The notes under the pieces were generated by a model that saw nothing but the letters and a program-made list of their open reading frames with translations, did not search any database and was not told the origin of the DNA. A DNA stretch of 64,000 nt from Halodesulfovibrio aestuarii DSM 17919 = ATCC 29578 (GTDB taxonomy: Bacteria; Desulfobacterota; Desulfovibrionia; Desulfovibrionales; Desulfovibrionaceae): NCBI RefSeq assembly GCF_000384815.1, contig NZ_ARQF01000020.1, forward strand, positions 980,442-1,044,441, written 5' to 3'. Of the stretch, positions 36,421 through 50,233 are shown one piece after another; within the stretch, counting starts at the first letter, position 1, and every line of letters starts with the position of its first letter. A program made the translations under genes and the position numbers.

Positions 36421-37755
36421 TTGCTGAAAAACGGGCTGAGAAATTTTCTCGAACAGCAGTATTCTGAAAAGGATCTGCGCAATTGGTTCGACCCCCTCAC
36501 TATACGCTATGGTCATGCCGAAAAAAGCGTATCTGTTGCCTTTCCTCATGCCTTTTTCGGCTCATGGTTTACCACACATGGAAAAACAGCGCTGGAACAG
36601 GCTGTGCGGGATTATATTAGTCCTGAAGTTGTTGTGTTGTATGAAACTCCGCTTGCATCTGCTGCAACGAAACAAGTATCGGCTGCATCTAATACTGCCG
36701 TGCAGGAAACACCTGCATCAGTCGTTAGCCGTACAGTTCCCAACACTCAGTTCACATTCGACACGTTTTTGCATAACGCAAAAAATATATTCCCAGTTGC
36801 AAGCGCAAAAGAAGTGGCCAAAACGGATATTCCCCCAAAATATAATCCGCTTGTTATTGCTGGCCCTTCAGGGAGTGGAAAAACCCATTTATTACGAGCT
36901 ATTGCACACTCAATTATAGAGCTACGCGGAGAGGAATCAATTTTCTTAGGAAATATTGAAGATCTGGCGTCGTTGTATCAGGACGGCAGCCCTGGCGCCC
37001 GTTTTGAAATGCGAAAGAAAATTGTCCAGAAGAATTTCTTTTTACTGGATGATTTGCAACGATTGGAAGATTTTCCGATTCTGCAAGAAGAGTTGATAGC
37101 ACTCTTTGATGCATTTCATGACAATAATAAACAGATGGTGTTCTGTTGTACGGATGGACTGACAGCACATAACTTTTTATTACCAACCTTGCGCTCCCGT
37201 CTGGAGTGGGGACTACTGGCTCAGCTGAAGCCGCAAGATATGGACATAAGAATAAAATATGTGACCAACTATCTGAAAAATAATCAGATAAAGCTGACTA
37301 ATGATCAGATCATTCTTTTGTGTCAGCGCTTTGGAGATTTCAGACTATTGCAAGGAGTGCTGCTTAAACTATCGGCATTTAAAGAACTTATGCATACTGA
37401 AGTCTCTGAATATGAATTTAATCAGATTATCGAGCATACGGATAACACAAAAACCAATCCACTTACCCCTGACATTATTATAGGGATAGTAGCAAAACAT
37501 TACATGCTACAGACAAAAGATTTGTTGAGTGAAAAACGGCACCAGAAAATCGTACTTGCCAGACAGATCGCAATGTATCTAACCCGTACTTTACTTGGTT
37601 CTTCGTACCCGGCTCTTGGCAGAATGTTTGGCGGCAAAGATCACTCTACAGTCATCTATGCTGTTAATAAGATTAAGAAATTTATAGTTAAGAACAAAGA
37701 TACGAAACTTTTAATAAACGAGCTGAAGGAAAAGTGCTTAACAGCCACAAAGTAA
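36421..37755 (+). CDS. dnaA: Chromosomal replication initiator DnaA (divergent P-loop)
   Basis: 444 residues. Domain I (RNFLEQQYSEKDLRNWFDPL) fits DnaA. The AAA+ domain has Walker A GPSGSGKT at 148-155 in place of the usual GGVGLGKT, and Walker B FFLLDDLQRLE (about 206) in place of FFIDDIQFL. Domain IV keeps the DNA-binding signature GGKDHSTVIYAVNKI (about 404-418). The only in-frame initiator near the 5' end is TTG at 36421, as TAA closes the frame 27 bases before it; no ribosome site is seen, which suggests weak or controlled translation. Identity is strengthened by dnaN and gyrB downstream. Confidence 0.88.
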   Translation: MLKNGLRNFLEQQYSEKDLRNWFDPLTIRYGHAEKSVSVAFPHAFFGSWFTTHGKTALEQAVRDYISPEVVVLYETPLASAATKQVSAASNTAVQETPASVVSRTVPNTQFTFDTFLHNAKNIFPVASAKEVAKTDIPPKYNPLVIAGPSGSGKTHLLRAIAHSIIELRGEESIFLGNIEDLASLYQDGSPGARFEMRKKIVQKNFFLLDDLQRLEDFPILQEELIALFDAFHDNNKQMVFCCTDGLTAHNFLLPTLRSRLEWGLLAQLKPQDMDIRIKYVTNYLKNNQIKLTNDQIILLCQRFGDFRLLQGVLLKLSAFKELMHTEVSEYEFNQIIEHTDNTKTNPLTPDIIIGIVAKHYMLQTKDLLSEKRHQKIVLARQIAMYLTRTLLGSSYPALGRMFGGKDHSTVIYAVNKIKKFIVKNKDTKLLINELKEKCLTATK

Positions 37756-37890
37756 AAAATACGCCTTTAGTTACGCGCATCCGGTTACTAACGGGTCATT
37801 CATAGTGACACATTAAATATATGCAAAATCAGATAGTTATCACAGTTAATAACATAGTGACAGCCCCTACAACTACTACAAGGAGATCAT
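37756..37890 (+). other. dnaA-dnaN intergenic region with DnaA-box-like site
   Basis: TTATCACAG at 37838-37846 (one to two mismatches from a DnaA box) and gttaataac just after it. Could be part of a bipartite origin or a control site for dnaN. Confidence 0.35.
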
Positions 37891-41441
<3,551 letters not shown>

Positions 41442-41450
41442 GAGAGGTAC

Positions 41451-43889
41451 GTGTCACTAGAACCGCAAATTACTATCGAAGAGGAGCTCAAGAAGGCATA
41501 TCTTGAGTACTCCCTCAGTGTTATTGTCGGCCGTGCTATTCCGGATGCCCGAGATGGTCTTAAGCCGGTACACAGACGTATTATGTACGCACAGCATGAA
41601 CTGGGTAACTCGTACAGCCGTGGACATAAAAAATCTGCTCGTATCGTCGGTGACGTAATCGGTAAGTATCACCCGCATGGTGACTCAGCTGTGTATGATG
41701 CGTTGGTTCGAATGGCGCAGCCATTCGCAATGCGCGATCCGCTTGTTGACGGTCAGGGTAACTTTGGTTCCATCGATGGCGATGCCGCAGCGGCAATGCG
41801 TTATACAGAATCACGTATGTCCCGCCTTGCAGGCGAGTTCCTGAATGATATCGAGAAGGAAACCGTTGAGTTCCGTCCAAACTACGATAACACTCTCCTT
41901 GAACCGACCGTGCTGCCTACCAAGGTGCCGAACCTGTTGCTTAACGGTACTTCCGGTATTGCCGTTGGTATGGCGACCAACATTCCACCGCATAACCTTG
42001 GTGAACTTATTGGCGCCTTATTTGTTCTGCTTGAAGACCGGGATGCAACAGTGTCTCAGCTTATGGAGCATGTTAAAGGGCCTGACTTCCCGACAGGCGG
42101 TTTCTGCTACGCAGGTAAAGGACTTATAGATGCATACAATACCGGTCGCGGTACTGTAAAAGTTCGTGGCAAGCTTGAAGTAGAAGAACGTAAAAAAGGA
42201 CTTCAATCTCTTGTTATTAAAGAAATTCCTTACGCTCTTAACAAGTCTTCTCTTGTAGAAAAAATTGCATCTCTCGTTAATGACCGCAAAATTGAAGGTA
42301 TTACCGACCTTCGTGATGAGTCTGATCGTAAAGGTATTCGAGTTGTTATCGATTTGAAGCGTGGCACTATCCCAGAGATTGTTATCAACTCTCTGTACAA
42401 GTTTACCCCGCTTGAAACGTCTTTTGGCATTAATATGCTGGCAGTTGTAAATAACAAACCGGAACTCCTTAACTTACGCACCGCGCTGCTTCATTTTCTT
42501 GATCACCGCCGTGAAGTTATTATCCGTCGTACTCGTTATGATTTGCGTAAAGCAGAAGCACGCGCGCATATTCTCGAAGGGTTACGGATTGCTCTCGATA
42601 ATATCGATGAAGTTGTTAAAATTATCCGTGCATCTAAAACTGCTGCGGATGCAAAACTTGCTCTCAAGGAGCGGTTTGAGCTTTCAGATGTTCAGGCACA
42701 GGCTATTCTGGATATGCGCCTCCAGCGTCTGACCAACCTTGAGCACGAAAAGCTTCTTGAAGAATATAATGAGCTTATCAAGTTGATTGAATACCTCACC
42801 TCTATTCTCGAAAACCGGGATGTGCTGCGTGGTGTTATTCGTGAAGAACTTGAATATATTAATGAAAGATATACTACTCCTCGTCGTACAGCTATTGAGT
42901 TTGATGAACTTGACGGTATTGAAATCGAAGATCTCATTCCTGATGATGACGTAGTAATTACCCTTTCCCGTCGAGGCTACATCAAGCGTACTACTCTTGA
43001 AGTATACCGCGCTCAGCGTCGTGGAGGTAAAGGGATTGCCGGACTGCATACGGGTGATGGAGACTTTGTTCAGGACTTCCTGACAACTTCAAACCACCAG
43101 CACCTGCTTCTCTTCAGTAACAAGGGACGCATGTTCCAGATGAAGGTGCATCAGGTTGCTGAAGGTTCCCGTACTGCGAAAGGTGTACATATCGCCAACC
43201 TGTTGCCGCTTGAAAATAGTGAGTGGATCACAACAGTACTGTGTGTCCGTGACTTTGAATCTGACCGTTTCTTCCTCTTTGCGACTAAGAGCGGCATGGT
43301 TAAGCGTTCCAGCGCTGAACTGTATAAAAAAAGTCGTCGCACTGGTATCATTGCTGTCGGTCTTAAAGAGAATGACGAACTCATCATGGTTCGTGAAGTT
43401 GATGATCACTGCCAGATTGTTCTGACAACAGCCTCCGGTATAGCTATCCGTTTCTCCTGCACTGATGTTCGAGCAATGGGACGTTCCGCAACTGGCGTAA
43501 AAGGCATTGCTCTCAAGGGTGAGGATCAGGTTGTAGCCTGTGTAACTCTCCGTGAAGATTCCGAATGCGAGATTATGACTGTTGCAGAAAACGGCTACGG
43601 AAAACGTACCCGTATTGATCTCTACCGTATCCAGTCTCGTGGTGGTAAAGGTATCATTAACTTTAAAGTGACACCGAAAACCGGCAAGGTACTTGGCGCA
43701 ATTCCTGTACTGCTTGATGATGAGCTTATTCTGTTGACTTCCGATAACAAAGTTATCCGCATGGGAGTTAAGGAAATTCGTTCAGTAGGTCGTGCGACAC
43801 AGGGTGTACGTCTTGTTAACATGGATAAAGGCGGACATGTTGTTGGATTTGACCGTGTAGTTGAACAACAGCAGGAAGATCAGGAATAG
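41451..43889 (+). CDS. gyrA: DNA gyrase subunit A
   Basis: 812 residues from a GTG start with ggagagg seven bases before it. Quinolone-determining region [20 protein letters not shown] keeps Ser79 and Asp83 (E. coli 83 and 87), the sensitive-type residues. The catalytic tyrosine is Y118 in [10 protein letters not shown]. The C-terminal beta-pinwheel has the GyrA-box QRRGGKG (about 519) that separates gyrase from topoisomerase IV. Nine bases after gyrB. Confidence 0.98.
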   Translation: MSLEPQITIEEELKKAYLEYSLSVIVGRAIPDARDGLKPVHRRIMYAQHELGNSYSRGHKKSARIVGDVIGKYHPHGDSAVYDALVRMAQPFAMRDPLVDGQGNFGSIDGDAAAAMRYTESRMSRLAGEFLNDIEKETVEFRPNYDNTLLEPTVLPTKVPNLLLNGTSGIAVGMATNIPPHNLGELIGALFVLLEDRDATVSQLMEHVKGPDFPTGGFCYAGKGLIDAYNTGRGTVKVRGKLEVEERKKGLQSLVIKEIPYALNKSSLVEKIASLVNDRKIEGITDLRDESDRKGIRVVIDLKRGTIPEIVINSLYKFTPLETSFGINMLAVVNNKPELLNLRTALLHFLDHRREVIIRRTRYDLRKAEARAHILEGLRIALDNIDEVVKIIRASKTAADAKLALKERFELSDVQAQAILDMRLQRLTNLEHEKLLEEYNELIKLIEYLTSILENRDVLRGVIREELEYINERYTTPRRTAIEFDELDGIEIEDLIPDDDVVITLSRRGYIKRTTLEVYRAQRRGGKGIAGLHTGDGDFVQDFLTTSNHQHLLLFSNKGRMFQMKVHQVAEGSRTAKGVHIANLLPLENSEWITTVLCVRDFESDRFFLFATKSGMVKRSSAELYKKSRRTGIIAVGLKENDELIMVREVDDHCQIVLTTASGIAIRFSCTDVRAMGRSATGVKGIALKGEDQVVACVTLREDSECEIMTVAENGYGKRTRIDLYRIQSRGGKGIINFKVTPKTGKVLGAIPVLLDDELILLTSDNKVIRMGVKEIRSVGRATQGVRLVNMDKGGHVVGFDRVVEQQQEDQE

Positions 43890-43892
43890 CGA

Positions 43893-44678
43893 ATGAACCG
43901 AAGTGTTCTATTGCTTCTTGTGATGGTAACCATCCTCGTCTCCGGCTGCATGCAGCCGGAGACAGAGGATGAACTTTCCAGAGCACGTAAGGCATTTATA
44001 AATAAAGAATACACGGAGGCGGAGCGTTTTTATCAACGCTATCTTCGTGATTATGATAACGGAACAGAGCGCTGGAATGTATGGAACCGTCTTGTTGAGA
44101 TAACTGGAACAGTTCGGGGAAATAAAGATAGAGCTATCGAATTGCTTGATGCAATGCTGCTTGAATTTTCTGGAGAACCGGCTCGTTATAAACAGATTCT
44201 CATAAGCAAAGGGAATATTTTTGGAGAAGTAGGTCGCTGGGGAGAGGCAACAACTGTGTGGTCACAGTTGTTGAGTGCTCCGGAAGTGACAACCGAGGAA
44301 GAGGCACAAGCCTATGCCAGTCTCGGTAAAGCTTATCTCATGCGTGGAGATTACGAGTTGGCTGTGGATGCATTTAAAGATTGTCGTGAGCTAGAGTTAG
44401 ATAACTCTGAACATCAGACTCTCTGTATCTATGAGCTTGCACAAGCCTACGTTTATCTTGGAAATTTTTTTGAAGCTGAGCAAAGCCTGAATAATTTATT
44501 GCAATATAAAGGTGTTGAAACCACTCTTATGGCGCGGGCTAAATTGCTTCTTGCAGATATATATGAACAGCAGGAAAAACCGCTTAAGGCTATAACATTG
44601 TTAGAGGAAATTCGAAATACCTACCCGAATCCACGGGTTGTAGAGTTCAGACTGAAGAATTTACAGAAAGAAATGTAA
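43893..44678 (+). CDS. TPR lipoprotein
   Basis: 261 residues. Lipobox LVSGC at 16-20 predicts lipid-modified Cys20 and export. The mature part has several TPR-like units (ARKAFINKEYTEAERFYQRYL, ASLGKAYLMRGDYELAVDAF, LAQAYVYLGNFFEAEQSL, LLLADIYEQQEKPLKAI). Starts three bases after the gyrA stop, so probably co-transcribed with it. Function unknown; a general resemblance to BamD-type lipoproteins is structural only. Confidence 0.85.
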   Translation: MNRSVLLLLVMVTILVSGCMQPETEDELSRARKAFINKEYTEAERFYQRYLRDYDNGTERWNVWNRLVEITGTVRGNKDRAIELLDAMLLEFSGEPARYKQILISKGNIFGEVGRWGEATTVWSQLLSAPEVTTEEEAQAYASLGKAYLMRGDYELAVDAFKDCRELELDNSEHQTLCIYELAQAYVYLGNFFEAEQSLNNLLQYKGVETTLMARAKLLLADIYEQQEKPLKAITLLEEIRNTYPNPRVVEFRLKNLQKEM

Positions 44679-45046
44679 CGTTATTTGCCTCAGACGGTTC
44701 TTTGATGAACAAGGTCACAGTCTGCGTAAGAGGGATACCTCCTTGGCGCGAGTAAGGAGTGTAGTGAGTTAGAACAAAGATATACTTCGGCGACACCTAT
44801 TTTTGAGATTACGGATAAGAACTTATTATACGTTTTTTCAGGAGTATGAGGGCAGAGGGGGAACCCCGTTTTTTACGGAGTTCCCCCTCTGCCCGCCGGA
44901 GACCTTGAAGAATATATAGAAAACAACATACCTTTTCAGTAGGTATAATCGTACTTATTTATATATGAGGTGCGATAGGAAATTGTCTTTTTTAGAGACA
45001 GAGCATACAACCATTCCGGTTGAAGCGTTACCGGAAGGAGATATAT
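44679..45046 (+). other. Intergenic region with a very stable hairpin at 44850-44894
   Basis: 368 bases without a gene. gggcagagggggaa pairs perfectly with ttccccctctgccc, and inside it ccgt pairs with acgg around TTTT. There is no T run after the stem, so the loop rather than the tail holds the uridines. It may still stop or protect transcripts ahead of def. Confidence 0.6.
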
Positions 45047-45547
45047 ATGATTTGCGAAGTTTTGCATTATCCTGACAGCCGTCTTGCTGAAAAAAGCAAG
45101 CCTGTCGAAGAGATTACCAAAGAGATTAAAGAACTTGCAGCGGCTATGACTGAGACCATGTATAAAGAAGAAGGTATTGGCCTTGCAGCCCCACAGGTTG
45201 GCAAGTTGCACCGTCTTGTTGTTATAGATGTTTCCGGTCCTGAAGTTCGCAACGAACTGATGACACTGATCAACCCTGTGATCGTTTCGGCTGAGGGTTC
45301 CTGTGATTCTGAAGAGGGGTGTCTGTCTGTTCCCGGTTACCGTTCAAAAATTAAGCGTTCTGAAACAGTAGTTGTTAAAGCGCAGGATTTGGAAGGTAAT
45401 GATGTTACCATTGAAGCAGATGGTCTTCTCGCAATCTGCTTACAGCATGAACTTGATCACCTTGATGGTATTCTCTTTATTGATAAAATGAGCCGTCTGA
45501 AACGTTCTCTGTATGACAAGAAGGTGAAAAAATGGTTGAAAAGGTAG
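45047..45547 (+). CDS. def: Peptide deformylase
   Basis: Removes the formyl group from nascent proteins; cytosolic metalloenzyme. 166 residues from the ATG at 45047, with ggaaggag as ribosome site; the upstream TTG at 45020 is not needed. All three family motifs are present: GIGLAAPQVG, EEGCLSVPG (metal Cys) and QHELDHLDG (metal His pair and catalytic Glu). Overlaps the fmt start by 16 bases. Confidence 0.98.
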   Translation: MICEVLHYPDSRLAEKSKPVEEITKEIKELAAAMTETMYKEEGIGLAAPQVGKLHRLVVIDVSGPEVRNELMTLINPVIVSAEGSCDSEEGCLSVPGYRSKIKRSETVVVKAQDLEGNDVTIEADGLLAICLQHELDHLDGILFIDKMSRLKRSLYDKKVKKWLKR

Positions 45548-46521
45548 GTAAACTTCGCGTCGTATACATGGGCACTCCTGATTTCGCGGCAACAATTCTT
45601 GATCGTGTATCTCAGTGGGATGGAGCAGATGTTGTTGGTGTATACACACAGCCTGACCGACCTTGTGGACGCGGGCAGGTATGCAAACCTTCTGCTGTAA
45701 AAATGCTTGCCTTAGAAAAAGGCTACGATATTTATCAGCCGCTTAATTTTAAAGATGAGTCAGATGTTGAGCAGCTTGAAGCGCTCAAGCCTGATGTTCT
45801 GCTTGTTGCTGCGTATGGCCTTATTCTTCCGCAGCGTGTACTAGATATTGCAACGCATGGCGCTATTAATGTTCATGCTTCTCTTTTGCCTAAATATCGT
45901 GGCGCGGCACCTATCCAGCGCGCTATTATGAATGGTGATCCAGTTACCGGCATCACCATTATGCAGATGGAAAAAGGTTTGGATTCTGGGCCGATTTTAT
46001 TACAGCGTGCACTTGCCATCGGTATTGATGATACCGCAGGTTCCTTACATGACGAATTGGCCGTGCTGGGCGGTGAATTGCTGGTTGAAGCCTTGCAGAA
46101 GCTTTTTGTCGGAGATTTGCATCCCAAAGTGCAGGATCATGATCGTTCTACCCATGCCGCAAAGTTGACCAAGGCAGAAGGTTTGCTTGACTGGAATCAA
46201 ACCGCTTTGAAGTTACATGCGCATCTGAGAGGAATTTCTCCATGGCCGGGCGGCTATTTTATTCTTGAGCGTGCCGGAAAAAAATCTGTTCGAGTTGCTA
46301 TTGAGCCTGGTATAATAGGCCCAGACCTTGAAGAAGGTATAGCTCCCGGAACAGTTCTTGGATTGCAGGATGACGCAATTGCAATTGCTACGACAGACCG
46401 TATGTACTTAGTACGCAACTTGCGTCCGGCTAATAAAAAGGTGATGGACGCGAAGGCATTTGCCTGCGGGTATCTTGCTCAATGTGACGACGCAACTTGT
46501 TCCGGTGAAGGGCTTTGTTAA
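45532..46521 (+). CDS. fmt: Methionyl-tRNA formyltransferase
   Basis: 329 residues. Formylates the initiator Met-tRNA using 10-formyl-tetrahydrofolate. The N-terminal formyltransferase domain has VYMGTPDFAA, the active-site segment NVHASLLPKYRGAAPIQ and ITIMQMEKGLDSGP; the C-terminal OB-like domain follows with WPGGYF. Overlap with def supports coupled expression of two opposed formyl steps. Confidence 0.97.
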   Translation: MVEKVGKLRVVYMGTPDFAATILDRVSQWDGADVVGVYTQPDRPCGRGQVCKPSAVKMLALEKGYDIYQPLNFKDESDVEQLEALKPDVLLVAAYGLILPQRVLDIATHGAINVHASLLPKYRGAAPIQRAIMNGDPVTGITIMQMEKGLDSGPILLQRALAIGIDDTAGSLHDELAVLGGELLVEALQKLFVGDLHPKVQDHDRSTHAAKLTKAEGLLDWNQTALKLHAHLRGISPWPGGYFILERAGKKSVRVAIEPGIIGPDLEEGIAPGTVLGLQDDAIAIATTDRMYLVRNLRPANKKVMDAKAFACGYLAQCDDATCSGEGLC

Positions 46522-46534
46522 TATAAAGAAAAAC

Positions 46535-47380
46535 ATGCTGTTTCATAAAAAAGATCTTGATAATCCAGAACGGTATTATGGGGCCCGTAAAAGGCTATTT
46601 ATTGGCTTAATTACGGGCACTTCTATTTTGCTGTGCTCCCTTTTGTTTGCAGGGTGGATTATCCCTTTCATCGGCTTTTCTAATATCCATCCATCGTTAC
46701 CGTACTTTTTTGGACTTGTTTTTGGTGCAGCTATTTTTTTCATTTGCTGGACAACTCTGGGGCTTGTTCTGCAAATTCTTAAAGGTAAAGCAGTTCTTGG
46801 AAGTGCCAAAATGCGCGGGTTGACGATTCGAATATTTTTGCCGCTCATGACAATGCTTGCTCGTTTGCTCGGTATCGACAAGTGTAGAGTTCGACAATCG
46901 TTTATTCGTGTAAATAATGAATTAGTGCGGTCTGAAAACGGGAAGTTTGAAGCAAAAGATATTTTAATTCTTACGCCGCATTGTTTGCAGGCGAGTGACT
47001 GTTCGCTGCGTCTTTCCTATAATGTTGATAATTGTAAGCGGTGCGGGCGCTGTCCTGTAGCTATGCTTCTTAAATTACGTGACCATTATGGGGTTAAATT
47101 TACTATTGCGACAGGTGGCACAATAGCCCGGCGCATTGTGGTGCAAGAGAAGCCAAAATTTATTATCGCTGTAGCATGTGAGCGCGATTTAACTTCCGGT
47201 ATTCAGGATACATACCCGCTTCCTGTGTATGGTGTATTGAATGAACGTCCGTGTGGCCCGTGTCTTGATACTACCGTACCGGAGCTTTCAATGGAGCGGG
47301 CGCTACGCATGTTCATTAAAAATCCGGGGCCTCCGTTATTGTTTGAAGCCGCTTTCGGCCACGCAGATACAAAGTGCTAG
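46535..47380 (+). CDS. DUF116 membrane protein with cysteine clusters
   Basis: 281 residues from the ATG at 46535; an in-frame ATG at 46460 would overlap fmt more. Two N-terminal membrane segments (about 24-50 and 57-80). The soluble part carries HCLQASDC, DNCKRCGRCPVAM and ERPCGPCLDT, patterns characteristic of DUF116. The cysteines may bind an iron-sulfur cluster or zinc. It recurs between fmt and rsmB in several phyla, so a role tied to translation start or rRNA modification is plausible but unproven. Confidence 0.85.
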   Translation: MLFHKKDLDNPERYYGARKRLFIGLITGTSILLCSLLFAGWIIPFIGFSNIHPSLPYFFGLVFGAAIFFICWTTLGLVLQILKGKAVLGSAKMRGLTIRIFLPLMTMLARLLGIDKCRVRQSFIRVNNELVRSENGKFEAKDILILTPHCLQASDCSLRLSYNVDNCKRCGRCPVAMLLKLRDHYGVKFTIATGGTIARRIVVQEKPKFIIAVACERDLTSGIQDTYPLPVYGVLNERPCGPCLDTTVPELSMERALRMFIKNPGPPLLFEAAFGHADTKC

Positions 47381-47414
47381 CAAGCACATAGAAATAAATT
47401 GTTAAGGAAAATAT

Positions 47415-48743
47415 ATGGCAAGACGTAAAGATTCAGCATTACCGCCAGCTCGTTCGGTTGCGCTTGAAGTTATCTCACAGGTTTTAGATAAGGGCCGCGA
47501 CGTTCAGGCAGCGCTGGATTATCAGCTCAATAATCAGAAGATTACAGCACAGGACTCCGCCTTGTGCACAGAGTTGGTATACGGATTTTTACGCTATAAG
47601 GGGCGTATAGAGGCTCTTTTAGGATTGTTCCTGAAGGATAGCTCGAAACTGCCGAAAAAGGCCGCCAGTGTAATGGGGCTTGCAGCGTATGAAATGCTGT
47701 ATCTTGACCGTATTCCTGTTTATGCTTCTGTTGACTGGTGTGTTGGATATGTGAAAAAGCGTTTTTCATTAGGTCTTGGTAAATTAACAAACGCAGTATT
47801 GCGTAACCTCGACCGTATGGGTGAAAAAGCGCATGATATGGAATCAATCCGTAAAGAAGGGATGTCTGACATCGCACTTCTCGCTGCGTGGCATTCGATG
47901 CCTGAGTGGATTGTTTCCGCATGGATGGAAGCCTACGGTGAAGAGCGTACACAGGTACTGCTCGCAAATGCACAGAAACATGCACCGCTTGGTATTCGTG
48001 TTAACCAGACATTTGAAGCCGGTATGGATCTTGTTAATGAGCTCGCCAACGATGGTAAAAGCATCGAAACTATCGGGTATGGTGTGATGTATCCGGCTGG
48101 TTCCCAACCGGCAGAGCTTAAAACCATGATTAACGACGGCCTTATTTCCCGGCAGTCCATGGCATCACAGGAAGTACTTCGTGAAGCGCTCCCTGAAACT
48201 TGGGAAGGACCAGTATGGGATTGCTGTTGTGGACGTGGTGGTAAAACCTATGCCTTGCTTGAGCAGGATGTAGACGTAACTTTTGCTTCTGATACTTCAC
48301 GAAAACGCCTTTTAGGTATGCGCGAGGAAGCAGAGCGCCTTGCCATGTATCCACCAGAATCTCTTCTCATGTCCGCAGCAGAGCCGCCTAAGAAAGGCTC
48401 TCCTCTTGAAGAAAATCCACCTGCAACTATTCTTGCAGATGTCCCATGTTCCGGATTCGGAACTCTTTCACGCCGTCCGGATGTTCGTTACCATCGCACA
48501 ACAGAAGGGATTTCTGACCTCGTTGAAGTACAGAAAGCTATTATGGAAAATACTTTTTCTGTTCTCAAAGACGGTGGGCTGCTTGTGTACATGACCTGTA
48601 CTATCAATCCTGACGAAAACGAAAAACAGGTTCAGGCGTTCCTCGAACGGCATCCTGAAGCTAAACTCGAAAAAGAATGGCACACTCCAGACGATAGCCC
48701 GTACGGTGAATATTTCTACGTGGCGTTGTTGAGAAAGCCTTAA
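47415..48743 (+). CDS. rsmB: 16S rRNA m5C967 methyltransferase
   Basis: 442 residues. An N-terminal NusB-like RNA-binding domain (about 10-140, ALEVISQVLDKGRDVQAAL) precedes the SAM-dependent domain, with WDCCCGRGGKT, the catalytic ADVPCSGFGTLSRRPD and the second cysteine in YMTCTINPDENEKQV. Methylates C967 of 16S rRNA. Last gene of the def-fmt-DUF116-rsmB cluster. Confidence 0.94.
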   Translation: MARRKDSALPPARSVALEVISQVLDKGRDVQAALDYQLNNQKITAQDSALCTELVYGFLRYKGRIEALLGLFLKDSSKLPKKAASVMGLAAYEMLYLDRIPVYASVDWCVGYVKKRFSLGLGKLTNAVLRNLDRMGEKAHDMESIRKEGMSDIALLAAWHSMPEWIVSAWMEAYGEERTQVLLANAQKHAPLGIRVNQTFEAGMDLVNELANDGKSIETIGYGVMYPAGSQPAELKTMINDGLISRQSMASQEVLREALPETWEGPVWDCCCGRGGKTYALLEQDVDVTFASDTSRKRLLGMREEAERLAMYPPESLLMSAAEPPKKGSPLEENPPATILADVPCSGFGTLSRRPDVRYHRTTEGISDLVEVQKAIMENTFSVLKDGGLLVYMTCTINPDENEKQVQAFLERHPEAKLEKEWHTPDDSPYGEYFYVALLRKP

Positions 48744-48794
48744 TTTGCCGCATTGTCTCATTTATGAAGAGGCAACGCATTTTGATGATCGCAA

Positions 48795-48829
48795 TAAAAA
48801 GGGTGGAGTTAAAAACTCCACCCTTTTTT
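48795..48829. terminator. Bidirectional terminator between rsmB and the vor operon
   Basis: aagggtggagtt / aactccaccctt with A run before and T run after; works for both convergent transcripts. Confidence 0.92.
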
Positions 48830-48921
48830 CGTACGATAATAAAAGAAGATACCGATTGGCGGTTAATCCCCCTTTGAATGTAAAGTGAGATCTACCCGCC
48901 GAAGGAAATCTTTTATCTTTG

Positions 48922-49470
48922 TTACTTCATTTGTTTTGCTACATGATCTGCGCCAGCCTGAAGGGCTTCAGCGTTTTTAGGGATCAGGTGACCGTAGCGT
49001 GAGCTGATGACAGATTTAAGGGATTCTTTAACCTGTTCTAATGGTACACAGCCTGTTGCCTGCACGTATGCACCGAGAGCGACCATGTTTGCCATACGGG
49101 TATTGCCGAGGCCGTCAGCAATTTCGTTAGCAGGTACTGTGTAGGTTGTTACACGGTCTTCAGCTATTGATGCATCAACGAGTGAAGTGTTCAGAATCTG
49201 AATACCGCCATCGATGAGCTTCGGCTGGAATTTGTCGAGAGAAGGCTGGTTCATGATGATCAGAGATTTAGGGCTCTGGATAATAGGGGAACCGATGTCT
49301 TCTGAGGAAATTACAACGGTGCAGTTTGCAGTACCGCCGCGCATTTCCGGACCGTAAACAGGGATGTAAGTAACTTCAGAGCCAGCTTCCATGCCTGCAT
49401 ATGCGAGCAGGTTACCGATGAGCATAACGCCCTGACCACCGAAACCGGCGATAATAACGTCCTGATACAT
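48922..49470 (-). CDS. vorC: 2-oxoacid:ferredoxin oxidoreductase gamma subunit
   Basis: 182 residues. Opens [22 protein letters not shown], the GxGGQG signature of the gamma domain, and has [16 protein letters not shown]. Last gene of a four-gene operon; ribosome site ggaggaa overlaps the end of the beta gene. The complex converts branched or other 2-oxoacids plus CoA to acyl-CoA, CO2 and reduced ferredoxin. Confidence 0.93.
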   Translation of the reverse strand: MYQDVIIAGFGGQGVMLIGNLLAYAGMEAGSEVTYIPVYGPEMRGGTANCTVVISSEDIGSPIIQSPKSLIIMNQPSLDKFQPKLIDGGIQILNTSLVDASIAEDRVTTYTVPANEIADGLGNTRMANMVALGAYVQATGCVPLEQVKESLKSVISSRYGHLIPKNAEALQAGADHVAKQMK

Positions 49471-49471
49471 G

Positions 49472-50230
49472 TTATTCCTCCCCGTCCTTGGTCACATCTT
49501 TGAATACTCCCAGAGGGAAGTATGGAATCATTTCTTCAGAGATGCGGGTATTGGCAGCGATTGGATCCATTTTCCAGTTAGTAGGACATGCGGAGAGCAT
49601 TTCTACAAAACCGAAGCCGGTACCGTTAATCTGCATTTCGAAGGCCTTGCGCAGAGCTTTTTTAGCACGGCGGATATTTTTAACAGAATCAAGAGATACA
49701 CGTTCGCAGTACGCAGTACCGCCGAGACCACCGATGATTTCACTCATCCGGATAGCCATGCCATGTTCTTCTGCTGAGCGGCCGTTAGGAGAAGTGGTAG
49801 TTTTCTGGCCTAGAAGGGTAGTAGGAGCCATCTGTCCACCGGTCATGCCGTATACGGTGTTGTTGATGAATACAACGGAGATTTTTTCGCCGCGGTTCGC
49901 AGCGTGAACAATCTCAGCAAGACCGATAGAAGCTAAGTCACCGTCACCCTGATAGGTGAAAACGAATTTATCTTTATGTGCGCGTTTAAGGCCGGTTGCT
50001 ACAGCAGGAGCACGGCCATGAGGTGCTTCAACTGCATCTACATCAAGGTAGTTGTAGATAAATACGGAACAACCGATGGAGCCGACACAAAGGGTGTCGT
50101 CTACAAGGCCCATTTCGGTAAGCACTTCACCCACGAGGCGGTGTGCAACGCCGTGATGACAACCCGGGCAGTAATGCGTTGGGCGGTCAATCATGATTTC
50201 AGGTGCGTCGAAAACGAGTTTTTCAGACAT
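49472..50230 (-). CDS. 2-oxoacid:ferredoxin oxidoreductase beta subunit (TPP-binding)
   Basis: 252 residues. Binds thiamine pyrophosphate: YCPGCHHGVAH at the start, and the TPP motif GDGDLASIGLAEIVHAANR ending in the usual N-N (INNTVYGMTGGQMAPTT). The layout with separate alpha, beta, gamma and delta is that of VOR/KOR enzymes. Substrate, 2-oxoglutarate or 2-oxoisovalerate, cannot be fixed from sequence alone. Confidence 0.93.
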   Translation of the reverse strand: MSEKLVFDAPEIMIDRPTHYCPGCHHGVAHRLVGEVLTEMGLVDDTLCVGSIGCSVFIYNYLDVDAVEAPHGRAPAVATGLKRAHKDKFVFTYQGDGDLASIGLAEIVHAANRGEKISVVFINNTVYGMTGGQMAPTTLLGQKTTTSPNGRSAEEHGMAIRMSEIIGGLGGTAYCERVSLDSVKNIRRAKKALRKAFEMQINGTGFGFVEMLSACPTNWKMDPIAANTRISEEMIPYFPLGVFKDVTKDGEE

Positions 50231-50233
50231 TCC

